DNA of 64,000 bases from Streptomyces sp. CB02923 (GTDB lineage: Bacteria; Actinomycetota; Actinomycetes; Streptomycetales; Streptomycetaceae). This document shows, piece after piece, positions 25,901 to 33,699 of the stretch (within the stretch, counting starts at the first letter, position 1; each line of letters opens with the position of its first letter). The notes under the pieces were generated by a model. It worked only from the letters and a program-made list of their open reading frames with translations, was not told where the DNA came from and searched no databases. Made by a program: the position numbers and the translations under genes. The stretch covers positions 189,775 to 253,774 of the forward strand of contig NZ_LWKZ01000001.1 in the NCBI RefSeq assembly GCF_001905005.1, written 5' to 3'.

Positions 25901-27162
25901 ACGGCGAGCAGCGGGCGGCGGAGCTGGTCGCGGAGGCGACCGGCGAGGCCGAGCGGCTGCGGACCGAGGCCGCCGAGGCGCTGGAGAGCGCGCGTCAGGA
26001 GGCGGAGCGGACCGGCGACGAGGCGCGCGAGGCGGCGAACAGGACCCGTTCGGACGCCGCCGAGCAGGCCGACCAGCTGATGTCCGAGGCCGGCAGCGAG
26101 GCCGAGAAGCTGCGTGCGGACGCGGCGGAGGCCACCGCGGGCGCCGAGCGGGACGCGGACCGCACCCGGGCGGACGCCCGCGAGCAGGCCGACCGGATGA
26201 TCGCCGAGGCCACCGCCGAGGCGGACCGGCTGCGCGCGGAGGCGGCGGACACCGTCACCTCGGCGCAGGAGCACGCCACCCGGACGCGTGCGGAGTCCGA
26301 ACGGATCAAGGAGGACGCGGAGGCGGAGGCCGACCGGCTGCGTACCGAGGCGCTGGAGGAGTCGGAGCAGACCGTCGACGCGGCGCGCAAGGACGCGGCG
26401 CAGCGCCGTTCGGACGCCGCCGAGCAGGCCGACCAGCTGGTGGCCAAGGCCCAGGAGGAGGCGCTGAAGTCGGCGACCGCCGCCGAGGAGCAGTCCGACC
26501 TGATGGTGGGCGCGGCCCGCAAGGAGGCCGACCGGATCGTCGCCGAGGCCACCGCCGAGGGCAACGCGCGGGTCGAGAAGTCCCGTACGGACGCGGACGT
26601 CCTGCTGAGCGAGGCCCGCGGGGACGCCACCGCCATAAGGGACCGCGCGGAGGAGCTGCGGACCCGCATCGAGGGCGAGGTCGAGGAGCTGCACGACCGG
26701 GCCCGCCGCGAGTCGTCGGAGACGATGAAGAACGCCGGGGAGCGCGTCGACAAGCTGATCGCGCAGGCCACGCAGCAGCAGGCGGAGGCCGAGGAGAAGG
26801 CCAAGCGGATGGTGTCGGACGCCAGCAGCGAGGCCAGCAAGGTCCGGATCGCCGCGGTGAAGAAGGCGGAGGGGCTGCTCAAGGAGGCCGAGCAGAAGAA
26901 GGCCGCGGCCGTACGGGAGTCGGAGCGCCTGCGCACCGAGGCCCGCGCGGAGGCGGAGCAGATCGTGGAGGAGGGCAAGCGCGAGCTGGAGGTGCTGGTG
27001 CGGCGCCGCAAGGACATCAACGCGGAGATCTCCCGTGTCCAGGACGTGCTGGAGGCGTTGGAGTCTTTCGAGGCCCCGGCCAACGGTGGTGGCAAGGACG
27101 GGGCGAAGGCCGCGGCGGGGGCGGGCGCAACTCGTTCGAGTGGCAAGCAGTCTGAGGGGTAG
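22918..27162 (+). CDS. scy: Scy, giant polar coiled-coil scaffold of hyphal tip growth, 1414 aa
   Basis: Cytoskeletal scaffold that assembles at hyphal tips with DivIVA and FilP and marks new branch sites. The N-terminus MRGNDRYEADDHLSQFEAEMERL carries the short DivIVA-like region; nearly the whole remainder is Ala/Glu/Arg coiled coil with modules such as RSDAAEQADQL recurring at wide spacing, as expected for the long-period (51-residue) repeat described for Scy. The start is GTG 22918; ATGs at 22890 and 22905 are out of frame. No signal or membrane segment is seen. It is upstream of filP in the same direction with a 114-base gap. At 1414 residues it is somewhat longer than the S. coelicolor protein as I remember it (about 1326). 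The opposite strand also has a very long open frame, a composition artefact. Confidence 0.93.
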   Translation: MRGNDRYEADDHLSQFEAEMERLKTERDKAVQHADDLGYQVEVLRAKLHEARRTIAARPAYDNVSHQAEQLLRNAQIQADQLRTDAEREVREARAQTQRLLQEQAERQARMESDLHAEAVERRRRLDEELNERRQTVESHVNENVAWAEQLRARTESQARRLMDESRTEAEQALTAARAEAQRLAEQTRTRLGSEAEQARTEAEAVLRRARTDAERLLNAASSQAQEATDQAEQLRTSVGTESEEARRQAAELTKTAETRMQEADRALREARAEAEKLVSEAQESATKRLSAAEADQEQRLRTAKAEIARLVGEATKEADALKAEAEQLRADARTETERLVAEAQEAARSKAAEDSAAQLAKAARTAEEVLTKASEDAKATTKAAAEEAERVRREAEAEADRLRGEAHDTAEQLKGAAKDDTKEYRAKTVELQEEARRLRGEAEQLRSEAVDEGDRIRAEARREAVQQIEEAAATAEELLAKAKSDAEETRSGASAESERVRTEAVERATALRKQAEEALESARAQAEELRSEGEEAAAGLRSEAEEAARQLRTEAEEAAAERRTEVQEELDRLRTEAAEKVTAAEESLHDARGEAEKLRREAQEEAARLKAESAERLRVLQQQAEDEAERLRTEAATDASAARAEGESVAVRLRSDAAAEAERLKTEAQETADRVRAEAAAAAERTGAEAAEALAAAQEEAARRRREAEQLLGEAREEAHQERTAAREQSEELLASARTRVAEAQEEAERLVEEADRRAAELVAAAEQTAQQVRDAVAGLHEQAEEEIAGLRSAAEHSADRTRTEAQEEADRVRADAYAERERAAEDAGRARREAQEEAEAAKALADRTVAEAIAEADRLRAEADSTLDEAREAAGKARTDAAEQADTLVAEATAQAEKLVADASARAQQLRTDASDALASAEQDANRARAEARNDANRMRSDAAEQVDQLITEARTEAERIVTEATELTSSAQDDADRTVREAQEAAEQLRADGEQRAAELVAEATGEAERLRTEAAEALESARQEAERTGDEAREAANRTRSDAAEQADQLMSEAGSEAEKLRADAAEATAGAERDADRTRADAREQADRMIAEATAEADRLRAEAADTVTSAQEHATRTRAESERIKEDAEAEADRLRTEALEESEQTVDAARKDAAQRRSDAAEQADQLVAKAQEEALKSATAAEEQSDLMVGAARKEADRIVAEATAEGNARVEKSRTDADVLLSEARGDATAIRDRAEELRTRIEGEVEELHDRARRESSETMKNAGERVDKLIAQATQQQAEAEEKAKRMVSDASSEASKVRIAAVKKAEGLLKEAEQKKAAAVRESERLRTEARAEAEQIVEEGKRELEVLVRRRKDINAEISRVQDVLEALESFEAPANGGGKDGAKAAAGAGATRSSGKQSEG

Positions 27163-27276
27163 CCACCCGAATGAGGGGCCATTCTCCACTCCAAACGTGC
27201 AATGACTCGATGACACGCCGTTGCGGCCCCTAGGATTCCCTTTATCACCTCACCGGTCTCTTTCGACAGGAACCCC

Positions 27277-28215
27277 ATGAGCGACACTTCCTCCCCCTAC
27301 GGCTTCGAGCTCGTGCGGCGTGGGTACGACCGCGGTCAGGTGGACGACCGCATCTCGAAGCTGGTCGCCGACCGCGACAGCGCCCTGGCCCGTATCACCT
27401 CGCTGGAGAAGCGGATCGAGGAGCTGCACCTCGAAACGCAGAACGCCCAGGCCCAGGTCAATGACGCCGAACCGTCCTACGCGGGCCTCGGCGCGCGCGT
27501 GGAGAAGATCCTCCGGCTCGCGGAGGAAGAGGCGAAGGACCTGCGCGAAGAGGCCCGGCGGGCCGCCGAGCAGCACCGCGAGCTGGCCGAGTCGTCCGCC
27601 CAGCAGGTCCGTAACGACGCCGAGCAGTTCGCGACGGACCGCAAGGCCAAGGCCGAGGACGAGGGCGCCCGCATCGTCGAGAAGGCGCAGGGCGAGGCCA
27701 CCGCGCTGCGCGCCGAGGCGCAGAAGGACGCACAGTCCAAGCGGGAGGAGGCGGACTCCCTCTTCGAGGAGACCCGCGCCAAGGCCGCGCAGGCCGCCGC
27801 GGACTTCGAGACCAACCTCGCCAAGCGCCGCGAGCAGTCCGAGCGGGACCTGGCCTCGCGTCAGGCCAAGGCCGAGAAGCGGCTGGCGGAGATCGAGCAC
27901 CGGGCCGAGCAGCTGCGGCTGGAGGCCGAGAAGCTGCGGACGGACGCGGAGCGCCGGGCCCGCCAGACGGTGGAGACGGCGCAGCGCCAGGCCGAGGACA
28001 TCGTGGCCGACGCGAACGCGAAGGCGGACCGGATCCGCAGCGAGTCCGAGCGGGAGCTGGCGGCGCTGACCAACCGCCGCGACTCGATCAACGCCCAGCT
28101 GACGAACGTCCGCGAGATGCTCGCGACGCTCACCGGTGCGGCGGTCGCCGCGGCCGGTACCCCGGCGGACGAGGAGCCGATCTCCCGCGGCGTCCCGGCG
28201 CAGCAGTCGCGCTGA
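27277..28215 (+). CDS. filP: FilP, intermediate-filament-like coiled-coil protein, 312 aa
   Basis: Filament-forming coiled-coil protein that strengthens hyphae and interacts with Scy and DivIVA. The N-terminal YGFELVRRGYDRGQVDDRISKL is the DivIVA/Wag31-type lead, followed by a continuous coiled coil (about residues 30-285) and a short disordered tail. The start is ATG 27277 with a loose AGGA upstream. A strong T-tailed terminator follows the stop, so scy-filP ends here. Confidence 0.95.
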   Translation: MSDTSSPYGFELVRRGYDRGQVDDRISKLVADRDSALARITSLEKRIEELHLETQNAQAQVNDAEPSYAGLGARVEKILRLAEEEAKDLREEARRAAEQHRELAESSAQQVRNDAEQFATDRKAKAEDEGARIVEKAQGEATALRAEAQKDAQSKREEADSLFEETRAKAAQAAADFETNLAKRREQSERDLASRQAKAEKRLAEIEHRAEQLRLEAEKLRTDAERRARQTVETAQRQAEDIVADANAKADRIRSESERELAALTNRRDSINAQLTNVREMLATLTGAAVAAAGTPADEEPISRGVPAQQSR

Positions 28216-28235
28216 GGCGCCGTTCGCCGTGGTGA

Positions 28236-28261
28236 CGCCGGTGCGGCCGGCGGGCTTTTTT
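28236..28261 (+). terminator. Rho-independent terminator after filP
   Basis: CGCCGG (28236-28241) and CCGGCG (28247-28252) form a stem followed by GGC and six T residues (28256-28261), the most classical terminator in the window. Confidence 0.92.
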
Positions 28262-28308
28262 GGCCCGTCTCCGTGACGGCCGGTACCGCGCAGCACGGCG
28301 CAGGCGTT

Positions 28309-28406
28309 TTCCGCCCGCCCCGCCTCTCTCCGGAGGCCGGGCGGGCGGAATGCTTTCAGCAGATCTGCGGACCGTCGTACCGGAGACCTGCGGACCGTCG
28401 TACCGG
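28309..28406. repeat. Stem-loop and 23-bp tandem direct repeat upstream of ABC transporter
   Basis: TTCCGCCCGCCC (28309-28320) pairs with GGGCGGGCGGAA (28339-28350), with an inner GCCT/AGGC pair. Immediately after, a 23-base unit containing CTGCGGACCGTCGTACCGG occurs twice (28361-28383 and 28384-28406) with one difference (AGAT against AGAC). The next gene starts 97 bases downstream, so this is probably regulatory. Confidence 0.75.
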
Positions 28407-28503
28407 CCCGTACGGGTCGCCCCCGGCTCTCGGCAGCCCCCGGTGCGCGATGTCCGGTACGCCCGAGATGCGGGCCCTCCGGCCCCCGCTTAGCGTGCTG
28501 TAC

Positions 28504-29583
28504 ATGATCCAGATCGAGGGGCTGACCAAACGGTACGGCGACAAGCTCGCCGTGGACGGGCTGACCTGCACGGTGCGGCCCGGGATCGTCACCGGCTTCC
28601 TCGGCCCCAACGGCGCCGGCAAGTCCACGACCATGCGGATGATGCTCGACCTGGACCATCCGACGTCGGGACGGGTCCGTATCGACGGACGCCACTACCG
28701 GCAGCTGTCCAACCCCTTGAAGCACATCGGCGCCCTGCTGGACGCCAAGGCCGTGCACGGCGGCCGGAGCGCCTTCAGCCACCTGCTGTGCCTGGCACAG
28801 AGCAACGGCATCCCGCGCGCCCGCGTCCACGAGGTACTGGACACCGTCGGACTCACCGCGGTGTCCAAGAAGCGCTCCAAGGGCTTCTCCCTGGGCATGG
28901 GCCAGCGCCTGGGCATCGCGGCGGCACTGCTCGGCGACCCCGAGATCCTGATGTTCGACGAGCCGGTCAACGGGCTCGACCCCGAAGGCATCCACTGGAT
29001 CCGCAACCTGATGAAGGGTCTGGCGGCGCAGGGCCGTACGGTCTTCGTCTCCTCGCACCTGATGAGCGAGATGGCGCTGACCGCCGAACACCTGATCGTC
29101 ATCGGCCAGGGGCGGCTGCTGGCGGACACCTCGATGGCGGAGTTCATCCGGCAGAACTCACGCTCGTACGTACGGATGCGGTCGCCGGAGCGCGAGCGGC
29201 TGCTCGAAGCGCTCGCGGGGGCCGGGTACACGGCGGTGGCGTCCGGCGACGCGCTGGAGGTCGACGGGGCGAGCGCCGCCGCCCTCGGCGAACTGGCCGC
29301 GCAGCACCGGCTCGTCCTGCACGAACTGAGCCCGCAGCAGGCATCCCTGGAGGAGGCGTTCATGCAGCTGACCGCCGGATCGGTGGAATATCACGCGCAT
29401 TCGGAGGAGCCACGGCCGGCGGCGCCGGACGGCACCCTGCCGGAGGCGCCCCCACCGCCGGGCGCACCGGAGGCGCCGGGAACACCGGACGCGCCGGGAG
29501 CACGGAACACGCGGGGAGCACCGGACGCGCCGCCCGGCGGCGGCTGGGGCGCCGACTGGCGGAACAAGAAGCGGGGGTCCTGA
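28504..29583 (+). CDS. ABC transporter ATPase with Pro-rich tail (first pair), 359 aa
   Basis: ABC-2 type ATP-binding subunit of the BcrA/bacitracin-resistance-like class. Walker A is GPNGAGKST (about residues 34-42), the signature is the variant SLGMGQRLGIA rather than LSGGQ, Walker B is ILMFDEPVNGLDPEG, and the switch His lies in VSSHLMSEM. After about residue 300 the chain becomes a Pro/Ala/Gly tail (APDGTLPEAPPPPGAPEA). It is followed after 2 bases by its permease. The catalytic core is highly similar to the ATPase at 30521, indicating a duplication. Confidence 0.92.
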   Translation: MIQIEGLTKRYGDKLAVDGLTCTVRPGIVTGFLGPNGAGKSTTMRMMLDLDHPTSGRVRIDGRHYRQLSNPLKHIGALLDAKAVHGGRSAFSHLLCLAQSNGIPRARVHEVLDTVGLTAVSKKRSKGFSLGMGQRLGIAAALLGDPEILMFDEPVNGLDPEGIHWIRNLMKGLAAQGRTVFVSSHLMSEMALTAEHLIVIGQGRLLADTSMAEFIRQNSRSYVRMRSPERERLLEALAGAGYTAVASGDALEVDGASAAALGELAAQHRLVLHELSPQQASLEEAFMQLTAGSVEYHAHSEEPRPAAPDGTLPEAPPPPGAPEAPGTPDAPGARNTRGAPDAPPGGGWGADWRNKKRGS

Positions 29584-29585
29584 CG

Positions 29586-30359
29586 ATGGCGGCGGTCTCC
29601 CAGGTCCTGAGGTCGGAGTGGACCAAGATCCGGTCGGTGCGGTCCACGGTGTGGACCCTGGGCATCGCGCTGGTCGTCACGGTCGCGCTGGGCGCGCTGA
29701 TCTGCCTGCTCGCCTCGAACGACTTCGGCACCATGTCCCCCCGCGACCGGCTCACCTTCGACCCCACGAACATCAGCTTCGCCGGGATGGGCCTCGGCCA
29801 GCTCGCGATGATCGTCTTCGGGGTGCTGGTGGTCTCCAACGAGTACAGCACCGGCATGATCCTCACCTCGCTCGCCGCCGTGCCGCAGCGCGGCACCTTC
29901 CTCTTCAGCAAGGTCGCCGTCGCCGCCCTGCTCGCCCTCGTCGTCTCCTTCGTGACCGCCTTCCTCTCCTTCTTCATCGGACAGGCACTGCTCGGCGCGC
30001 ACGCGGCGACCCTCGGCGACCACGGCGTCCTGCGGGCCGTGGTGGGCGGCGGGCTGTACATGACGCTGATCGCGGTGTTCTCGATGGGCGTGGCCACGAT
30101 GCTGCGCAGCCCCATGCTGGCGCTGGGCATCCTGATGCCGTTCTTCTTCCTGATCTCCAACATCCTGGGGAACGTCTCGGCCACCAAGAAGATCGGCTGG
30201 TACCTCCCCGACCAGGCCGGCCAGAAGATCATGCAGGTGGTGCCGCCGGCCGGCAGCGAGGTGCCGTACGGGCCGTGGGGCGGGTTCGTCATCATGCTCG
30301 CGTGGACGGCGGCCGTACTGCTGTGCGGGTATGTCCTGTTGAAGCGGCGCGACGCATGA
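29586..30359 (+). CDS. ABC-2 type permease (first pair), 257 aa
   Basis: Membrane subunit for the preceding ATPase. It begins with the short amphipathic lead QVLRSEWTKIRSVRSTVWTLG, also found in the second pair, followed by six hydrophobic helices. The start ATG 29586 lies 2 bases after the ATPase stop. The substrate is unknown. The shared SEWTKIRSVRS lead is typical of a large actinomycete family of export permeases. Confidence 0.9.
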   Translation: MAAVSQVLRSEWTKIRSVRSTVWTLGIALVVTVALGALICLLASNDFGTMSPRDRLTFDPTNISFAGMGLGQLAMIVFGVLVVSNEYSTGMILTSLAAVPQRGTFLFSKVAVAALLALVVSFVTAFLSFFIGQALLGAHAATLGDHGVLRAVVGGGLYMTLIAVFSMGVATMLRSPMLALGILMPFFFLISNILGNVSATKKIGWYLPDQAGQKIMQVVPPAGSEVPYGPWGGFVIMLAWTAAVLLCGYVLLKRRDA

Positions 30360-30520
30360 GACGCCGGGCTCCGGAGCCGCCTGCCCGGCGCCGGTCCCCG
30401 TGGTCCCGCACGCCCCGCCGGCCCGCGTTTTGACGGGAACCGTCAGCCTGCGGATAACCTCCTAACCCTCACGGGGGTACGAGAGCACCTCTGCCCCGAA
30501 CCATTTTTGAGGGGCGGAGA

Positions 30521-31816
30521 ATGATCGAGGCATTCGGCCTGACGAAGCGCTACGGCGCCAAGACGGCCGTGCACAACCTGTCGTTCCAGGTGCGGCCGGG
30601 CACCGTCACCGGGTTCCTGGGGCCCAACGGCTCCGGCAAATCCACGACCATGCGCATGATCCTCGGCCTGGACACCCCGACGACCGGGCGCGTCACGATC
30701 GGTGGCATCCCGTTCCGCCAGGTCCCCAACGCCCCGCGGCACGTCGGCGCGCTGCTCGACGCCAAGGCCGTGCACGGCGGCCGCAGCGCGCGCCAGCACC
30801 TGCTCTGCCTCGCGCAGCTCTCCGGCATCCCGGCCCGCCGGGTCGACGAAGTGCTCGGCGTGGTCGGCCTCCAGGACGTCGCCCGCAAGCGCTCCAACGG
30901 CTTCTCGCTCGGCATGGGCCAGCGCCTGGGCATCGCGGCGGCACTGCTCGGCGACCCGCAGGTGCTGCTCTTCGACGAGCCGGTCAACGGCCTGGACCCC
31001 GAGGGCATCCTGTGGGTCCGCAACCTGATGAAGCAGCTGGCCGCCGAGGGCCGTACGGTCTTCGTCTCCTCGCACCTGATGAGCGAGATGGCGCTGACCG
31101 CCGAACACCTGATCGTCATCGGCCGCGGCCAGCTGCTGGCCGACATGTCGGTCAAGGACTTCATCTCGGCCAACTCCGCCGACTTCGCGCGCGTCCGCAC
31201 CCCGGACACCGAGCCGGAGCTGCGCGAGAAGCTGGGCTCGCTGCTCGGCGAGGCAGGTGCCCGGGTCGCCCCGGAACAGGACGGCGCACTGCGCGTCAGC
31301 GGGCTGCCGCTGCCCCGCATCAGCGACCTCGCCCACGACGCGGACATCCGCCTGTGGGAGCTGTCGCCGCACCAGGCGTCCCTGGAAGAGGCGTACATGC
31401 AGCTGACGCAGGGCGCCGTGGACTACCGCTCGACGGCCGACCAGCGGACCGGCCTCCAGCAGCAGGCGCCCGCCCACGCACCGCAGGGCCCCGGTGCGCC
31501 GGGGCAGCCGCCGCAGGGGTACGCACCCGGAGCGCCGCAGCCCGGCCCGTACGGGCACCCCGGCCACCCGGGGCAGCCGCAGGGCCACCCCGGGGCCCAG
31601 GGACAGCCGAACCCGTACGCGCAGGGGCCCGGCGGCGCGCCGGGCCAGGGCTACCCGCCGCCGGTGGCCGGCCAGGGCTCGCCGTACGGACAGCCGAACC
31701 CGTACGGGCAGCCGCAGCCGGGCCCGCAGGCCGGCGCCCCGGCGCCGATGCCGCACGCCGCCCAGCCCGCCGCCCCCGCCGACATCTCCACGCCGCACAC
31801 CGAGGACGCCCGATGA
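30521..31816 (+). CDS. ABC transporter ATPase with Gln/Gly/Pro-rich tail (second pair), 431 aa
   Basis: Paralogue of the ATPase at 28504 with Walker A GPNGSGKST, signature SLGMGQRLGIA and Walker B LLFDEPVNGLDPEG. The C-terminal ~120 residues form a low-complexity tail of Gln, Gly, Pro and Tyr with repeats like NPYGQPQPGP and GHPGHPGQP. The start ATG 30521 has GGGGCGGAG in front. The stop overlaps the permease start by ATGA. The promoter gap of 161 bases suggests it is a separate transcript from the first pair. Confidence 0.92.
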   Translation: MIEAFGLTKRYGAKTAVHNLSFQVRPGTVTGFLGPNGSGKSTTMRMILGLDTPTTGRVTIGGIPFRQVPNAPRHVGALLDAKAVHGGRSARQHLLCLAQLSGIPARRVDEVLGVVGLQDVARKRSNGFSLGMGQRLGIAAALLGDPQVLLFDEPVNGLDPEGILWVRNLMKQLAAEGRTVFVSSHLMSEMALTAEHLIVIGRGQLLADMSVKDFISANSADFARVRTPDTEPELREKLGSLLGEAGARVAPEQDGALRVSGLPLPRISDLAHDADIRLWELSPHQASLEEAYMQLTQGAVDYRSTADQRTGLQQQAPAHAPQGPGAPGQPPQGYAPGAPQPGPYGHPGHPGQPQGHPGAQGQPNPYAQGPGGAPGQGYPPPVAGQGSPYGQPNPYGQPQPGPQAGAPAPMPHAAQPAAPADISTPHTEDAR

Positions 31817-33189
31817 CCAGCCCTCAGCAGCCGCAGCCGCAGCCTGAGCCGCACGACACCGACGCTCCCGGCGCGGGCGTCCCGGCGCCCCCGGCCGGGG
31901 CCCCGCAGCCGCCCGCGCAGCCGCCCGCCGAGCAGCCGGAGCCCCGGCCGCTGGCCGCGCACTCCCGGCCGGAGCAGCAGCCCGGCGGACAGCCCCCGGC
32001 CCAGCCGCCCCTGCCGCCGCAGGCGGGCCAGGCTGCGCAGGAGGGTGCTCCCGCCCGCGAGGCGGGCACGATGATGCTCCAGGCTCAGCAGCCGCCCGCC
32101 GCCGCGCCCGGCCAGGAGGCCGGGACGATGATGCTCCAGGCCCAGTCGGCGCCGCAGGCCCAGTCCGCGCCGCAGGGCGCGCCCGTCCCGCCCGGCCCGC
32201 ACGTCCCGCAGGGCGCGCCCAGGGACGCGGGCACGATGACGCTCCAGGCCCAGCAGCCGCCCGCCGGTTTCCCGCCGCCGCAGGCGCCCCAGCAGGCGCC
32301 CCAGCAGCCGCACCAGCCCGCACAGCAGCAAGCGCAGCAGCCTCCTCATCAGCAGCAGATCCCCGCCGCCTGGCAGGCCGCCGGTCCCGGCGGCACCGCC
32401 CCGGCCTACGTCTCGCCGATCCCGGTGCGCCGCACCAACCTCGGCCACGCTCTCGCCTCCGAGTGGACGAAGATCCGCTCGGTGCGCTCCACGATGTGGA
32501 CGCTGGGCGCGATGATCCTGCTGAACGTCGGTATCGGGCTGCTGACGTCGCTGGCGCTGGCGGGCCCGGACCGGGTGGTCGAGCCGGTGCTCGGCTTCGC
32601 CTGGTTCGGCCTGCTGCTCGGGACGCTGTGCGTGATCCCGCTCGGCGTGCTGGTGATCTCCTCGGAGTACGGCACCGGCATGATCCGTACGACGTTCACG
32701 GCCTGTCCGAGCCGGGCCCGGGTGCTGACCGCCAAGGCGATCGTCCTGTTCGCCCTGACGTTCGCCTTCACCACCGTCTCCAACGCGCTGGTCGCGGTGG
32801 CGCACGCCGGGATGCTCAACGGCCCGGCTCCGACCGGTGACCAGTGGCTGCGTGCCACGGTCGGCTCGGGTCTGTACGTCGCCCTGCTGAGCCTGCTGGC
32901 CCTGGGGGCGGGCACGCTGCTGCGGCACTCGGCCGGCGCGATCAGCGCGATGATGGGCCTGGTCCTGCTGCCCATGCTGATGGCCGTGTTCATGGTCGGT
33001 TCGGACAGCCTGCGCCCGTTCGCGACCAAGCTGATCGAGTACTCGATCCCGAACAACCTCGGCGCGCTCTACGGCCAGCCGTTCCTGCCCGACGGCCCGG
33101 CCGGCTGGCAGCCGCTGCTCGTCCTGGCGGTGGTCACCGCCGTCGTCCTCGGTGGCGCCTACGGGGCGCTGGAGAAGCGCGACGTCTGA
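31813..33189 (+). CDS. ABC-2 type permease with long disordered N-terminus (second pair), 458 aa
   Basis: The C-terminal ~245 residues are a six-helix permease like the first pair and begin with the same SEWTKIRSVRSTMWTLGA lead near residue 215. The first ~200 residues are a Pro/Gln/Ala-rich cytoplasmic extension, unusual for this family, with three copies of a motif AGTM(M/T)LQAQ. A Thr with Leu at +3 is a good FHA-domain recognition pattern if phosphorylated. It overlaps the ATPase by 4 bases. Its stop lies 3 bases from that of the convergent zinc-ribbon gene. Confidence 0.9.
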   Translation: MTSPQQPQPQPEPHDTDAPGAGVPAPPAGAPQPPAQPPAEQPEPRPLAAHSRPEQQPGGQPPAQPPLPPQAGQAAQEGAPAREAGTMMLQAQQPPAAAPGQEAGTMMLQAQSAPQAQSAPQGAPVPPGPHVPQGAPRDAGTMTLQAQQPPAGFPPPQAPQQAPQQPHQPAQQQAQQPPHQQQIPAAWQAAGPGGTAPAYVSPIPVRRTNLGHALASEWTKIRSVRSTMWTLGAMILLNVGIGLLTSLALAGPDRVVEPVLGFAWFGLLLGTLCVIPLGVLVISSEYGTGMIRTTFTACPSRARVLTAKAIVLFALTFAFTTVSNALVAVAHAGMLNGPAPTGDQWLRATVGSGLYVALLSLLALGAGTLLRHSAGAISAMMGLVLLPMLMAVFMVGSDSLRPFATKLIEYSIPNNLGALYGQPFLPDGPAGWQPLLVLAVVTAVVLGGAYGALEKRDV

Positions 33190-33192
33190 CGT

Positions 33193-33510
33193 TCAGTACC
33201 GCGGTGCGTTACGGGACCGCTGGAGCCGTGCGCTCCGGCGGTCCCGTGCGTTCCAGCACGCCTTGTGCCAGTGTCTGCGCTCGTCCACGTCGCCCTCCCG
33301 CGGCCAGGCGACGACGTGCGGCACCCCCGGCGGGATCTCCTGGTCGCACCCCGGGCACCGGTAGTGCTTGGCCGTGCCGCCGCCCCCCAGGTGCCGTACG
33401 ACCCACTCCTCGCCGTGCCACTCCTCGGTACGTTCGAGACCGTAGCGGCCCCCGCCCGCGTGGTCGGCTGGCTTCTCACCGCCGCGAGAGCGGTTTCGAC
33501 GCGGAGACAC
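33193..33510 (-). CDS. Small putative zinc-binding protein, about 105 aa, function unknown
   Basis: Basic small protein with a potential zinc site: RCPGCDQEIPPGVPHVV (CxxC) followed by RRHWHKACW, giving Cys and His ligands. The C-terminus ARLQRSRNAPRY is rich in Arg. The GTG at 33510 is preferred because GAGGTG precedes it at good spacing; an ATG at 33570 would add 20 residues. The Cys/His spacing resembles HNH-type or zinc-ribbon folds, but no catalytic HNH triad is obvious. It is convergent with the ABC permease. A conserved Streptomyces protein, as I recall. Confidence 0.72.
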   Translation of the reverse strand: MSPRRNRSRGGEKPADHAGGGRYGLERTEEWHGEEWVVRHLGGGGTAKHYRCPGCDQEIPPGVPHVVAWPREGDVDERRHWHKACWNARDRRSARLQRSRNAPRY

Positions 33511-33699
33511 TGGGCACCTCGGGAAATCTGCGGAGTCACGGGCCGTCACCACCCTACGCGGCTCCGTCATGGGGCGATGCCGGTCACCACAATCCTGCGA
33601 TCATCAGGAAACTGCGCCCAGGGCCGTGCCCTTGGCACGTGTCACACGTTGTTGCCTGTTAGGGGGATGTCGCGTCGGCTGCGAGGAGGCAGAAGAGCG

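Noticed and set aside
22696..27216. Open frame of 1506 codons antisense to scy, with a highly repetitive protein
   Set aside because: The repetitive Leu/Gly/Arg/Val composition mirrors the coiled-coil gene; there is no start signal and no independent codon bias.
27277..28215. FilP as DivIVA itself
   Set aside because: It has only the short DivIVA-like lead, is followed by a FilP-type rod, lies directly after scy and lacks the divIVA-ftsZ cluster context.
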